A DNA stretch of 64,000 nucleotides from Sphingobacterium yanglingense (lineage in GTDB: Bacteria; Bacteroidota; Bacteroidia; Sphingobacteriales; Sphingobacteriaceae): contig NZ_SNYV01000017.1 of NCBI RefSeq assembly GCF_004363245.1, forward strand, positions 248,001 to 312,000, written 5' to 3'. The notes beneath the pieces were generated by a model. It saw nothing but the letters and a program-made list of their open reading frames with translations, was not told where the DNA came from and made no database searches. Each line of letters opens with the position of its first letter. Position 1 is the stretch's first letter. Positions 52,244 through 61,840 of the stretch are shown here, piece after piece. The translations under genes were made by a program, and so were the position numbers.

Positions 52244-53170
52244 TCAAAATTCATTTATATAGAAATAATAACGTCCTGACGCAGGATATTCCTGCCAATA
52301 GAAATTAATATCCAGAGGTTGCTGTTTATCGATAAAATCAATAAATGTTGTAGCCTTATCACGTTGCCCCCGATGTATCATAGGATTTTCAAAGCGTCCA
52401 GATGCAGCGTTAAGCACGAATGATACTACAAGGTTAGCTGTAGGCATTTGATGTACATTATTAAGCTGAATCTTCACCAAATTTTGCTCAAACAACGCAT
52501 CCATAACAATCACTTCGTTCAAACCAACTGCTTCAAACGCTACGGTATCCTTAGAAAATGGAGATAAATTGATTGAAACCATAGTCTTAGCAAGCTTTCC
52601 ATAATAAATAGTAGGCTGCCAAGGAATTTCCTTTACACCATCCAAATACGGAAGGATTTTATTTGACCCCATAAACGTCGGATTACCTCTTTCATCCACA
52701 TATACTTCCAATTTAGGAATATGTACAACATATTGATTGAAATCAAAATCATTATTCTTTAGATCGGTTAATAGTCTTTTAGCAAACGTCCGATAACCTA
52801 CACTAGGATATGAAAAGTAATTTGTAAAATTCGGGAAGTCTTCTGATGGTATTGATCGCCCTATTGAGGTATAAACTTCAGTCGAATAAAGGTCCCAATA
52901 AGCATTTAAAGAATACATACCTGACTCTAACAATCCCGCTTTTTTAAATATATTCTGAATTTTGAGCAAAATTAGCTCTGAGCCTTGATTGTCACCGTTT
53001 CGAAAAACTATTTCTCCGTCATCCTCCACTGTAAACCCCACATTATAACTCATCCCTCTTATTAACTCGTCCTTCAGCACTCCGTTCAAATCGTCAGTGA
53101 CCGAGCGAGACACCTGCCCAAACGCACAAACATTCATGTAGCATATTAAAACTAAAAGAAAAACTCTCAT
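52244..53170 (-). CDS. Secreted protein of unknown function
   Basis: 308 residues with a clear signal peptide (MRVFLLVLICYMNVCAFGQ). The mature protein is mixed alpha/beta without a motif I recognise. Notable segments are 'EIVFRNGDNQGSELILLKIQ', 'YVVHIPKLEVYVDERGNPTF' and the aromatic C-terminus 'DINFYWQEYPASGRYYFYIN'. It is probably periplasmic or released. No operon partner is evident. Base composition is AT-rich like its accessory neighbours. Confidence 0.6.
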   Translation of the reverse strand: MRVFLLVLICYMNVCAFGQVSRSVTDDLNGVLKDELIRGMSYNVGFTVEDDGEIVFRNGDNQGSELILLKIQNIFKKAGLLESGMYSLNAYWDLYSTEVYTSIGRSIPSEDFPNFTNYFSYPSVGYRTFAKRLLTDLKNNDFDFNQYVVHIPKLEVYVDERGNPTFMGSNKILPYLDGVKEIPWQPTIYYGKLAKTMVSINLSPFSKDTVAFEAVGLNEVIVMDALFEQNLVKIQLNNVHQMPTANLVVSFVLNAASGRFENPMIHRGQRDKATTFIDFIDKQQPLDINFYWQEYPASGRYYFYINEF

Positions 53171-53324
53171 ACTAGATTGATGCTATCTTCATAGGGTTTC
53201 CATAATATTTACAATTCAAGACCAAAAATACCAGTCCTGACTAGACCAAGAATCATTACCACAGGAAAGCCAGAGGCCCATAAAATGAACAGGAAAAAAG
53301 TGATACATAGAAAGGACATCGCTG

Positions 53325-53702
53325 GTGGTGCCCCTACTACTGACTATCACTCTCCAATGGCTGATTGCATTGTTATTTGCTTTCAAACCACACCTCATTA
53401 GTAGCATACTCATCAAAAACAAAGAACACCAAACCGAAAAGGTATCTTTGCCATTTGACTCAAAAGAGCTCTTAAAATCAGCTTTAGTTATTATCGGCAC
53501 TACTGTAATACTCTTAAGCCTGCCCGACCTCATCCTTGCAACGGTCAAGTATATAAATTTGGTGCAGACCAACGATCCGAACAAAAGCTTTGACCTTACG
53601 AATATTGCGACAAGTGGTCTAAAGATAATCCTATCCTTAGGACTCATTTACTTTTCGGCCCCAATCAGTCTATATTTTTGCAGGTCAGGCATAAACCGAT
53701 AA
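53325..53702 (+). CDS. Small membrane protein, possibly N-terminally truncated
   Basis: 125 residues from a GTG start. Hydrophobic helices fall at about 2-28 (LLLTITLQWLIALLFAFKPH), 49-72 (LLKSALVIIGTTVILLSLPD) and 95-118 (GLKIILSLGLIYFSAPISLY). No ATG opens this frame after the stop at 53301, so the gene may have lost its beginning. The competing minus-strand frame at 53216-53647 has no protein-like pattern. Function unknown. Confidence 0.45.
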   Translation: MVPLLLTITLQWLIALLFAFKPHLISSILIKNKEHQTEKVSLPFDSKELLKSALVIIGTTVILLSLPDLILATVKYINLVQTNDPNKSFDLTNIATSGLKIILSLGLIYFSAPISLYFCRSGINR

Positions 53703-53807
53703 ATCGAATACCAACCGCTTTATAACACTAAGCTTGAGCAATAGGTTCTTTAAAATTCAAATCAAAGAGTCCTTGCCGGTGCCCCTTGTAATCAACACGA
53801 AATCAAC

Positions 53808-54629
53808 CTAACCAATCGGTTTCAAATGCCAGGTCTCCTGCACTTTTCCTTTATTCCTCAACGCTTCTAGCTGCAACGCTGTCCCATGTTCAAAAAGCCG
53901 AGCTACACCACTGTATCTCTCAAACTCGGGCACATATCTTTCTATTACCTCAAAACCATTCGCAGAGAAAAACTGCTCGGCCTGTTCGAAACTTTCGAAG
54001 AGATGCTGCTTTACGCCCTTCTTTCTAAAGAACGCATCCCATTTTTTATCACCATCACTTCCGACACGATCTGTCTCATGTTTCAAATAGATATCTGCAG
54101 TAATCCAAGTACCACCATACGTACACAGAAAACGATGGATATTTTTCAGAATTCGCTCCTGTTCGTCCTTATCGAAATATAGCAACAAACCTTCATTCAA
54201 GATTGTCACAGGTCCATCCATCATAGGGTAAGTGTCAAAATCCCTAACATCTAATGATTGTATCTCGAAGTTAACAGGAGCATTGATACGCCAAGTATCC
54301 AATATCTCTTTTTTCTTATGGACGATAACCTCCAAGTCCGTATCGACATATCGCATAGCTGGGTTTGTCTGACAAAAATCTAATCCGCGATAAGAAAACC
54401 CAGATGAGATTTCCAAGACATTACTGGTCGTAGTCCGCTCCAAAAAATATGTCAGCGAGCGATATCTCATCTCAAAATGAACCACACTCACCCAAAATCC
54501 AAAATCTTGAGGTGGCTCTACACCAATTCCAAAATATTGTGCAACCTCTTTAGCATAAGGAATCGTATCTGCGGCCGATTTAAATCTTAACAGCTCGCAC
54601 GCAGTATCTGTAATCTCTTCTAACATCAT
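53808..54629 (-). CDS. Class I SAM-dependent methyltransferase (LCM/TcmP-like)
   Basis: 273 residues. The SAM-binding region reads 'SNVLEISSGFSYRGLDFCQT' and 'YVDTDLEVIVHKKKEILDTW' (acidic motif 2). The conserved 'GPVTILNEGLLLYFDKDEQE' corresponds to the leucine carboxyl methyltransferase family 'EGLLMYL' motif. It is cytosolic, single gene, likely O- or carboxyl-methyltransferase of a small molecule; the substrate is unknown. Confidence 0.8.
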   Translation of the reverse strand: MMLEEITDTACELLRFKSAADTIPYAKEVAQYFGIGVEPPQDFGFWVSVVHFEMRYRSLTYFLERTTTSNVLEISSGFSYRGLDFCQTNPAMRYVDTDLEVIVHKKKEILDTWRINAPVNFEIQSLDVRDFDTYPMMDGPVTILNEGLLLYFDKDEQERILKNIHRFLCTYGGTWITADIYLKHETDRVGSDGDKKWDAFFRKKGVKQHLFESFEQAEQFFSANGFEVIERYVPEFERYSGVARLFEHGTALQLEALRNKGKVQETWHLKPIG

Positions 54630-54692
54630 ATATTCATTTTATGATGCAAATTTCAGTTAATCCAGATTATCAAAATTGTAAAAAGTAGACCG

Positions 54693-55493
54693 TTATTGTG
54701 TTTTTTTAACAAACTGATTTCCCAATCTATTGCTCTTCCCTAAAAAAGAGCCCGGTTTGGTATTCAACATCTTATTAAAATCATGGATAAAATGAGCTTC
54801 GTCATAATAAAAATCATACAAACCATCTTTTTTGCCTCGCTCCCTGTCACGAACAAAATGATTATAAACCTCTCTAAAGCGGATTATCGAAGTATACTCC
54901 TTCGGTGTACAACCTACCTGAGCCTTAAACAGCTTATTTAAATAGCGTTGCGAACCTTCAACAGAAACCATAAGATCTTTAATCAGAATATTACCTTTAG
55001 CTTTGTCAATCTCCTGAACGAGCTGTATAACACGCTGATCAGGCATAAACTTTAATCTCTTCAAAAGTAGCCTAATCAGTTGCCCCAAAGCCCCCTCAAC
55101 ATCTCCACTAAAATCCTCTAATATTATATCTTCGTCCGCTTTAGTCAACGAGGTCACCGAATTAACAAATTGTGACAATTCGCCACCAACAAAAGCATAA
55201 TAACCATAAGGCTTGAAACTAATACCCAAAGAGTTTACAGGTTCGGCACCTCGTATATCTATTTTAGCCGTATGCAGCCCCACAAGGTGCAGGTCATACA
55301 AAGGGTGGACAAACTCCTTGTTGTGCATTAGATGACTATACACTCCTTTATAATTCCAAAGTACCACCCAACGCCCACTCGGCACCACTACAGCCTGTTC
55401 GTCTGGGTCCAATGTTTCTGGACTCTCGAACGACCATATGGATTCCACATAAGGCTGTAATGCTTCGGGTATAGGATAGTATCTTAAATGCAT
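54693..55493 (-). CDS. AraC-family transcriptional regulator
   Basis: 266 residues. The N-terminal DUF6597-like domain ('LRYYPIPEALQPYVESIWSF', 'VVPSGRWVVLWNYKG', 'LGISFKPYGYYAFVG') resembles those of many Bacteroidota AraC regulators. The C-terminal HTH_18 domain covers about 165-255 with 'SVEGSQRYLNKLFKAQVGCT' (then PKEY) and 'AHFIHDFNKMLNTKPGSFLG'. It precedes the methyltransferase gene by 63 bp in the transcription direction and could control it. Confidence 0.88.
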   Translation of the reverse strand: MHLRYYPIPEALQPYVESIWSFESPETLDPDEQAVVVPSGRWVVLWNYKGVYSHLMHNKEFVHPLYDLHLVGLHTAKIDIRGAEPVNSLGISFKPYGYYAFVGGELSQFVNSVTSLTKADEDIILEDFSGDVEGALGQLIRLLLKRLKFMPDQRVIQLVQEIDKAKGNILIKDLMVSVEGSQRYLNKLFKAQVGCTPKEYTSIIRFREVYNHFVRDRERGKKDGLYDFYYDEAHFIHDFNKMLNTKPGSFLGKSNRLGNQFVKKTQ

Positions 55494-55540
55494 TGGATTT
55501 CTACAATATAAAAATAGGCATTTATCCTTGTTTCAAACAA

Positions 55541-55569
55541 AAAAGCGCTCAATTGTATTGAGCGCTTTT
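55541..55569 (-). terminator. Intrinsic terminator of the SRPBCC/TlpA/SusCD operon
   Basis: 13-bp perfect stem AAAAGCGCTCAAT / ATTGAGCGCTTTT with a 3-nt loop and flanking T run, 23 bp after the last gene. Confidence 0.88.
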
Positions 55570-55592
55570 CACGATAATCATATAAACAAAAA

Positions 55593-56141
55593 CTAATTCA
55601 TACGCATCATTTCTACAACCTTAGGCTTGGCATTTAAATATTTAGAATACCCTGCCCTATACGACTGCATCTCTATATTGAGCCGTTTGATCAGTGCATC
55701 CTTAGCATCTTTATCGCCTTCAACCCGAACCAACCAGCTGACTCTGGAATTAGAATCATCCAACTCTTTCGTAAAAAATGCGAACATTACATCCTTTATG
55801 CCTTTTGGCAGCGATGTATCCTTATAATCAAAGGCTAAAAAACGATGCTGTTCATCTACCTGCTTTAACAACTCTTCTCGTTTACTACCATCCGCAAAAG
55901 TAACCTCACGTAATATCGGCTGGATATTATCTTTATTGACAATAGAAGTAACATATCCTTCAGAAAGCTTGCTCACTAAAGTATAATCTTTCAACAGCGA
56001 CCATAGAGAATCACGCTCGATAGGCACATCCAACTCTACATTAACAGACCACTCCACTTTCTTGGCAGCGGCCATCTGTGCCTTACTATGACCAATATTC
56101 AGAAAAATGAATAAGGCTAGAGCAATCAATTTAAAGTTCAT
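55593..56141 (-). CDS. Secreted SRPBCC-like protein, copy B
   Basis: 182 residues. Signal peptide ending SKAQ, then 'MAAAKKVEWSVNVELDVPIE'. The pattern 'ERDSLWSLLKDYTLVSKLSE' followed by 'ILREVTFADGSKREELLKQV' and 'SRVSWLVRVEGDKDAKDALI' matches the START/SRPBCC helix-grip fold of polyketide-cyclase-like proteins, here exported. It is paralogous to the next gene upstream (56186-56734) and last in the operon. Ligand unknown; the fold usually binds hydrophobic molecules. Confidence 0.65.
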   Translation of the reverse strand: MNFKLIALALFIFLNIGHSKAQMAAAKKVEWSVNVELDVPIERDSLWSLLKDYTLVSKLSEGYVTSIVNKDNIQPILREVTFADGSKREELLKQVDEQHRFLAFDYKDTSLPKGIKDVMFAFFTKELDDSNSRVSWLVRVEGDKDAKDALIKRLNIEMQSYRAGYSKYLNAKPKVVEMMRMN

Positions 56142-56185
56142 ACTTAATAAATTTAATCTTTTGATTTGAAAAAACAGAAGAAGTA

Positions 56186-56734
56186 TTATTGCATACGCAT
56201 CATCGGAACGGCTTGCGTTGTACCTTTTAGGTACTTCGCAAAACCGGACTTATAGGCCTGCACTTCGGCTTCCATCTGTTGTCTCAACAATTCTTTTGCG
56301 TCTTTATCTCCCTCAATAATGACATCCCACACGATCTCCGCACCGCCCTCTTTTCTTTCTCTAGCAAAAACAGCTATCTGAGCTGACTTAACTCCTTTAG
56401 GCAAAGAGCTATCTTTGAATTTGCTGACATAGAACCGATGTTGCGTCTCAAACTGCGTCAACAATTCCTCTCTTGTCGTACCATTCTTAAGTTTTACCTC
56501 ACGGAGGATCGGCATAATAGCGTCTTTATTCTCAATAGATAATACGTAGCCATCACTCAATTGAGGCACTATACTATGATCGATCATCAGGCTCCAAAGT
56601 GAATCCCGCTCTACCGATACCTCTAGCTTACCTTCTACAGTAGGCGTAATGCGTACCGCAGCAGCCATCTGTGCATACACAGAACTACTAGCAAGCCCGA
56701 AAATTACGCCCAATAATAATACAATCTTCTTCAT
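56186..56734 (-). CDS. Secreted SRPBCC-like protein, copy A
   Basis: 182 residues, same length and layout as its neighbour copy B. Signal peptide ending VYAQ, then 'MAAAVRITPTVEGKLEVSVE', 'RDSLWSLMIDHSIVPQLSDG', 'PILREVKLKNGTTREELLTQ', 'SSLPKGVKSAQIAVFARERK' and a C-terminal MMRM as in copy B. Identity is moderate, so the duplication is old. It lies 7 bp after the upstream TlpA gene. Function unknown; probably periplasmic ligand binding. Confidence 0.65.
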   Translation of the reverse strand: MKKIVLLLGVIFGLASSSVYAQMAAAVRITPTVEGKLEVSVERDSLWSLMIDHSIVPQLSDGYVLSIENKDAIMPILREVKLKNGTTREELLTQFETQHRFYVSKFKDSSLPKGVKSAQIAVFARERKEGGAEIVWDVIIEGDKDAKELLRQQMEAEVQAYKSGFAKYLKGTTQAVPMMRMQ

Positions 56735-56741
56735 ATCTAGA

Positions 56742-57908
56742 TTAGTTAGGCATATATTTAGCCAGTTCTTTTTCTAGGTTTTCACCTCTTAAGTTTCTAG
56801 CTACTACCTTACCATTACTATCCAATAGGAAATTCATCGGAATAGCCGTAATGTTATAATACTGTGCTGCTTCATTCTTCCAACCTTTCAGATCAGAAAC
56901 CTGAACCCAAGGCATTTTATCATCTTTCACTGCCTTTAACCAGTTGTCCCTTTTGTCATCCAAAGAAATTGCAAACACATCAAATCCTTTGCCTTTGAAC
57001 GCGTTGTAAGCCTTTAATACATGCGGGTTCTCCGCACGACAAGGGCCACACCAAGACGCCCAAAAGTCTACCAAAACGTATTTTTTACCTTTTAAGAAGT
57101 CATAAAGATTAACATTCTTGCCATTTGCATCAGGCTGTGTGATATTGATGAATTTAGCCCCATCTTCCGTTTTCTTAGCAGCAGCTTCCGCCTTAGCAAT
57201 ACTCTCTTTTACTTCTTTCGCTTCAGTCAACCAAGGATATTTCTCGATCAGCGGATTGACATACTCCAAAATAAAATCTTTATCTCTTCTAGAGCTTACA
57301 TATCCTAATGCATACACCATCTGTGGTTCATTTTTGAAAGCACGAACGAAAACTTTCGCCGAGTTACTGTTTCTTTCAAACTGATCCATCACCAAGTCGG
57401 ACAATGATTTGGTCAATGCCGTATCTTTAATCTGCATAGCCATATATTGACGCTTGCCAGCAGCAATAGAAGTCTGGTAGTTCTGATACGTTTCCCAGTT
57501 CAACATATTAATTAACTGATTATCCTTTCCCTCGGACTCAATAAAGATATAGGGTGGGTTTTTGATTTTCATTTTTGCCGTATCTTCGCCGCGGAAATCG
57601 ATTTTCAAATCATCTTTATCAGCCCAAAAGGTAATACGATCCCAAGCAAAAACATCCAACGTATAAAGACGAGGATTCTTAACGGGCACCTTAATTTCGT
57701 ACGTACTATCCGCCTTCAATTGGATTGTCTGATAGACCTCTGCATCTTTTCCCCCTTTGTCTTTCAATACAAAAGGAAACTTCTCCTGATGCTCTTTACT
57801 TGGTGGAAAATTAACTTTCCCTTTCACCGTGATATAATCACGCTTCTGCGCAAACACACCTGTAGTCATCAATAGACCAGCAACAACACTTAATATTATT
57901 CTTCTCAT
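56742..57908 (-). CDS. TlpA-type thioredoxin lipoprotein/periplasmic protein, copy 1
   Basis: 388 residues. Signal peptide ending VFAQ; N-terminal beta domain of about 25-240 ('YITVKGKVNFPPSKEHQEKF'), then a C-terminal redoxin domain with WCGPC in 'YVLVDFWASWCGPCRAENPH' and cis-Pro segment 'YNITAIPMNFLLDSNGKVVA'. It lies 17 bp after the second TlpA gene. In Bacteroidota such proteins sit beside SusC/SusD and are thought to reduce disulfides in the periplasm. Confidence 0.88.
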   Translation of the reverse strand: MRRIILSVVAGLLMTTGVFAQKRDYITVKGKVNFPPSKEHQEKFPFVLKDKGGKDAEVYQTIQLKADSTYEIKVPVKNPRLYTLDVFAWDRITFWADKDDLKIDFRGEDTAKMKIKNPPYIFIESEGKDNQLINMLNWETYQNYQTSIAAGKRQYMAMQIKDTALTKSLSDLVMDQFERNSNSAKVFVRAFKNEPQMVYALGYVSSRRDKDFILEYVNPLIEKYPWLTEAKEVKESIAKAEAAAKKTEDGAKFINITQPDANGKNVNLYDFLKGKKYVLVDFWASWCGPCRAENPHVLKAYNAFKGKGFDVFAISLDDKRDNWLKAVKDDKMPWVQVSDLKGWKNEAAQYYNITAIPMNFLLDSNGKVVARNLRGENLEKELAKYMPN

Positions 57909-57925
57909 CTTACTATGTTAATATA

Positions 57926-59047
57926 TTAAAATTTAATGTTAAAAATTTCTTCTAATTTCTTCTCCATCTCTCCCCCACCTTTAGGATCAAAGCCGATCTC
58001 TTTCATAATAATTTTGCCCGTTGGATCAATCAGGTAGGATGTAGGGACTGCGCTGACGTTAAAAAATTCGTACGACACCTTCCGGTCATCATATAGCTGT
58101 GGCCAAGGATTAGCTTCATCGCTTACAGCCTTGAGCCATGCTGACTTATTCTGATCGATGGAGATATTCACGATTTCAAAGTTCTTTCCTTTCAATTTGC
58201 TGTACACCTCTCTGATACGTGGGAAAGATGCCCGACATGGCGAGCACCAAGATGCCCAAAAATCCAACAATACATACTTGCCTTTATGTTGCTCAAAAGA
58301 CTGCGTCTTCCCATGTTGATCCGGCAACTCAAAGTTCTTTACAATAGCTCCTACATACGCATTTTTCAATCCTTGAATCTTAGCATATAAGGTCTTACCT
58401 GCATCCGTGGATTTTGATTTATCCGACATGCGGTTGTAATAATCTTCCGCACGCGGCGTAGGTAGATTGGATAATGTATTTAAAACCAACGTAGCCGAAA
58501 CGATTTTATTACCGTCAAAATATTTATTCAGGAGTGAATCGTAACCTTTGCTGATCAAGCCTTCGCGATAAGTATTCGCCACCTCAAATTGAGCATTCCC
58601 CTTTTGGAGTGCTTCTTCACCATATTTCGCGATAGCAGCTTGTCGTGCCCCCATAAACACTTTAGGCCGCTCCTCATTATAGCTAAAATAGGTCACAGCA
58701 GAAGGCATACCTTTTACAGTAGCAGACGACAATCCTTTTACAATGTCGAACTCCACATTGATGGTACCCGATTGATCAAAAAACAGCACAAGTGGCGAAT
58801 ACATACGTCTTTTTTTCTGATCATATTGGATAGAAATAGCACGAGATCCAGCAACAGGTTCATTAACATTGATCTCAAATTTACCATTCTTAATCTCTGC
58901 AGAATCTTTGGCACTCTGGGTATAAAAATACACCTTATTATACCCTTCGGTATCACCTGTCACAGTACCGGCTACTTTTACTTTTAATTGGCCTATTGCC
59001 ATTTGGCTGCATAATAATGCGAGGCCTGTATATAATAATCTTCTCAT
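57926..59047 (-). CDS. DUF4369-TlpA family thioredoxin, copy 2
   Basis: 373 residues. Signal peptide ending AIGQ; DUF4369-like N-terminal domain ('LKVKVAGTVTGDTEGYNKVY', 'MYSPLVLFFDQSGTINVEFD'); C-terminal thioredoxin domain with WCSPC in 'YVLLDFWASWCSPCRASFPR' and 'FFNVSAVPTSYLIDPTGKII'. The active-site dipeptide (SP) differs from copy 1 (GP), which should shift redox potential. It is 6 bp after the metalloprotease-like gene. Confidence 0.88.
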   Translation of the reverse strand: MRRLLYTGLALLCSQMAIGQLKVKVAGTVTGDTEGYNKVYFYTQSAKDSAEIKNGKFEINVNEPVAGSRAISIQYDQKKRRMYSPLVLFFDQSGTINVEFDIVKGLSSATVKGMPSAVTYFSYNEERPKVFMGARQAAIAKYGEEALQKGNAQFEVANTYREGLISKGYDSLLNKYFDGNKIVSATLVLNTLSNLPTPRAEDYYNRMSDKSKSTDAGKTLYAKIQGLKNAYVGAIVKNFELPDQHGKTQSFEQHKGKYVLLDFWASWCSPCRASFPRIREVYSKLKGKNFEIVNISIDQNKSAWLKAVSDEANPWPQLYDDRKVSYEFFNVSAVPTSYLIDPTGKIIMKEIGFDPKGGGEMEKKLEEIFNIKF

Positions 59048-59053
59048 AGTTTT

Positions 59054-60331
59054 TTATTGTAAGGACCAGGCTTTACGTACTGGCGAACGCTCCATCACGA
59101 GTCGTATACGCTCCACCTGTCCCTGTGTCAAACTGTTTCTTAAAGAAGCATAGCGTATATCATCCATTGCGTTATTGGCTAAAAACTTATACCCATCAAC
59201 ACTGACCTTCATCAGCCCCGTTGAGACATTGGCCGTCTGTGAGCTCCCTGTCAAATACTTGCGTGTGTCTGAAACATAATCGGTTATTGTAGTTCCCGAA
59301 GAATTCGTAGGATAGGTCGCATAGTAGGATGCGAAATAAGAAGCAAGCTCTATACGGTTACTCCTATTCGGGAAAAAAGCCGTACGATGTAAGGCCAACC
59401 CATAGTTATCGTAAAACAAGTTCTGTGGCACATCTGCTTCTGATTGAACAACTTTATCTATCCCAGCAATTGGAGTCCCCTCAGCCGGAACTACTTGATA
59501 AATTGGTCTACTTGTCCCAATGTTTGTATTGGCAGGCATCGGTAAGACATAGATATTGACAAACTTACTCTTATTCCACTGATATGCTGGTGTTGCATCT
59601 ATTTTTGTTTTAAAATTATTTGGAATATAGGCCGCAGTCGGACTTGTCTTCCAAGAAGCATCATACTGAATCTTATTATAACCCGGTATGGGCAACGCTG
59701 CGCCTGTAGCATTATATTTTGCTAGTCTAAATTCAACATTTGCATTTCCCCCATTCGGATCCATCCCCACTTTATTACTGAATATCTCATTCACGTAAGC
59801 GATACCCTCTTGTAGCATTTTGGGAGTTATGGATTGATAGGTCAATGGATCGTATTGATCATCTGTTGCACTCAGCTCAAAAACGTGAAATATCACATCC
59901 ACATATCGTTTTTCACCGGCATCTTTTGGTTGACGAATAGTAACCACTTTCGTTGCCGATTTAGCATTACCAATCTGCACATGACAACTTATTGACGTTT
60001 TTGACAAGTCTGTTGTACTATAAATAGTCCCATCAATCAATTGCCCATCTACAAAAACCTTTACTTCTTCCTTTGGTAGCACCGTATAATCGACGAACAT
60101 CAACGTATCTTTTGCGGCACCAGACTTACTTTCTAACCTTACGGTACGAAATGCTTCAATTACAAATTGCAATGCCGCTTTACCATCAGCAATCAAAGTA
60201 GGACTACCTGCAGAAAACCCTATAGAATCAATATCGGCCACAGTTGGCTGATATACCTGATACTCAAAACCATCTTTCTTACAGCTCTGTAAAGCCAGTA
60301 AAACCATAAGGATATATATAATATTTTTCAT
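59054..60331 (-). CDS. Metalloprotease-like lipoprotein without HExxH (probable inactive relative)
   Basis: 425 residues. Lipobox LLALQSC (Cys about 17). An N-terminal Ig-like part is followed by a region resembling pappalysin/M43-type lipoproteins of Bacteroidota: 'RYVDVIFHVFELSATDDQYD', 'YVNEIFSNKVGMDPNGGNAN', 'VNIYVLPMP'. Where the zinc site HExxHxxGxxH should be, the protein reads 'GLALHRTAFFPN' with no HExxH anywhere. The relation is from memory of family layout. It may be a binding protein for peptides handled by the neighbouring SusC/SusD and TlpA proteins. Confidence 0.55.
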   Translation of the reverse strand: MKNIIYILMVLLALQSCKKDGFEYQVYQPTVADIDSIGFSAGSPTLIADGKAALQFVIEAFRTVRLESKSGAAKDTLMFVDYTVLPKEEVKVFVDGQLIDGTIYSTTDLSKTSISCHVQIGNAKSATKVVTIRQPKDAGEKRYVDVIFHVFELSATDDQYDPLTYQSITPKMLQEGIAYVNEIFSNKVGMDPNGGNANVEFRLAKYNATGAALPIPGYNKIQYDASWKTSPTAAYIPNNFKTKIDATPAYQWNKSKFVNIYVLPMPANTNIGTSRPIYQVVPAEGTPIAGIDKVVQSEADVPQNLFYDNYGLALHRTAFFPNRSNRIELASYFASYYATYPTNSSGTTITDYVSDTRKYLTGSSQTANVSTGLMKVSVDGYKFLANNAMDDIRYASLRNSLTQGQVERIRLVMERSPVRKAWSLQ

Positions 60332-60350
60332 CTCTTTCTTTCCTTAAAAA

Positions 60351-61817
60351 TTAAAACACAATGGTTGTCCAACCTTCATTCGGAATGATATCCGGATTTT
60401 CCTGTAACTCAGCGACCGGAATAGGCAATGCATAATGATAATCGCCAGGCGTTACCTTCACATTATAATCCTTATTAAAAAAACGTAGGTTTCTATCAAT
60501 ATCTCCGATTTTGTACCGTTTCAGATCCAACCAACGCTTATCTGTATCACAGAAAAACTCTTTACGGCGCTCCTTAACGATTTCATCCAATAACGTCTGT
60601 CCACTCAATCCGCCAACTGCTGTAGCACCACGGAAGCCTTTAAACTTATTAAGCGTAGCTAAAGCTTCATCAACCTTTCCATTACGATAGTAACTTTCTG
60701 CTAAGATTAAATAAGCTTCTTCAGGAGCGAATATATGCATGCGCATTTTTTTCGTTGTAGCATTATCGGGCCAGCTCGCTGCCAGTCTATCTCCTGTAAA
60801 ATAAATCTGCTTACGAAAATCGCTCGCATCAAATGAAGCAAAAAAGTCTAAAGGAACTTTCAAACTAGATGGATCTCCAAAATTTGCTCCGTACATCGGG
60901 CTCATAGATCCAAAAGCCACACTCTGTACATACACCGCAGGATATTCTGTATTTAAGTTTGTGTGAACATTTAAAAACTCCGTCATTGTTTTCGGAATAT
61001 AGGTATCTACACCATCGACTGCACTAAAAGCATAGCGCTCTGCCTCGGTATAGTCAGTACTTTCCTTAGAAGATGACTCTGCTTTAAACCAATATATCTG
61101 TGCCAAAAAATTTTGTATGTATCGTTGATTAAAGAAAATACTGTATCCGACATTAGGCCCTACTTCTTCATATAAAGCCAATGCTTTCTTCAAATCTCCT
61201 ATCAACACCCCATAAACTTCGGAAGACTTCTTGCGCTTCATGTTGATGCCTACCACTTCCTTACCTGTATGTAGGTATAGTGGTATCCCCAGCTCCTCAT
61301 TGTCCATTGGTGCAAAATACTGTTGTAGCTTGAAGATATAATAAGCTCTATGTACCAACATCTCCCCCTGCACCCGTTTCAATTCTGCAGGATCAGCCCC
61401 TTTCAACTCTTCCGATTGATCAATAAGCGCATTTAAAAATCCTATAACCTCATAATACTTGGTCCATATAGCATCTGTCGTGGCACGATCATTCATTAAA
61501 AATTTATCCGCATAAAACCGCTCCTGTGCATTAAAGTTACCTGGCGATAGATAGGTGCCCATATTGGCTTCGAAATCAATATTATCAGAATGCGCCTCTA
61601 GCATCATCTGATGAGCCTCGGTCACCACAGGCATAATACCGACGATAGGCTGTGTACTGGAGCGTGTGAAAGCATCCAGATAGCCCGCTAAAACAGACTT
61701 CAAGTCAGCGAGTGTTTCAACAGCGCGTTGATTTTTAGGCGGAAGATCTAAAAATTTTGTACAGCTATTGAACAATAGCCCTCCAAATATAATGTATACG
61801 ATAAATATCTTTTTCAT
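60351..61817 (-). CDS. RagB/SusD-family outer-membrane lipoprotein
   Basis: 488 residues. Lipobox GLLFNSC (Cys about 19), then 'TKFLDLPPKNQRAVETLADL', the SusD N-terminal pattern. TPR elements include 'RVQGEMLVHRAYYIFKLQQY' and 'YLILAESYYRNGKVDEALAT'; C-terminal 'IVKERRKEFFCDTDKRWLDL' and 'HYALPIPVAELQENPDIIPN' are typical. It partners the SusC gene 23 bp upstream. Confidence 0.94.
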   Translation of the reverse strand: MKKIFIVYIIFGGLLFNSCTKFLDLPPKNQRAVETLADLKSVLAGYLDAFTRSSTQPIVGIMPVVTEAHQMMLEAHSDNIDFEANMGTYLSPGNFNAQERFYADKFLMNDRATTDAIWTKYYEVIGFLNALIDQSEELKGADPAELKRVQGEMLVHRAYYIFKLQQYFAPMDNEELGIPLYLHTGKEVVGINMKRKKSSEVYGVLIGDLKKALALYEEVGPNVGYSIFFNQRYIQNFLAQIYWFKAESSSKESTDYTEAERYAFSAVDGVDTYIPKTMTEFLNVHTNLNTEYPAVYVQSVAFGSMSPMYGANFGDPSSLKVPLDFFASFDASDFRKQIYFTGDRLAASWPDNATTKKMRMHIFAPEEAYLILAESYYRNGKVDEALATLNKFKGFRGATAVGGLSGQTLLDEIVKERRKEFFCDTDKRWLDLKRYKIGDIDRNLRFFNKDYNVKVTPGDYHYALPIPVAELQENPDIIPNEGWTTIVF

Positions 61818-61840
61818 ATGTACTTAAATTTATTGCTCTA

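Noticed and set aside
53216..53647. 143-codon minus-strand frame
   Set aside because: Antisense to a frame with clear membrane helices; its own product lacks any signal or motif.
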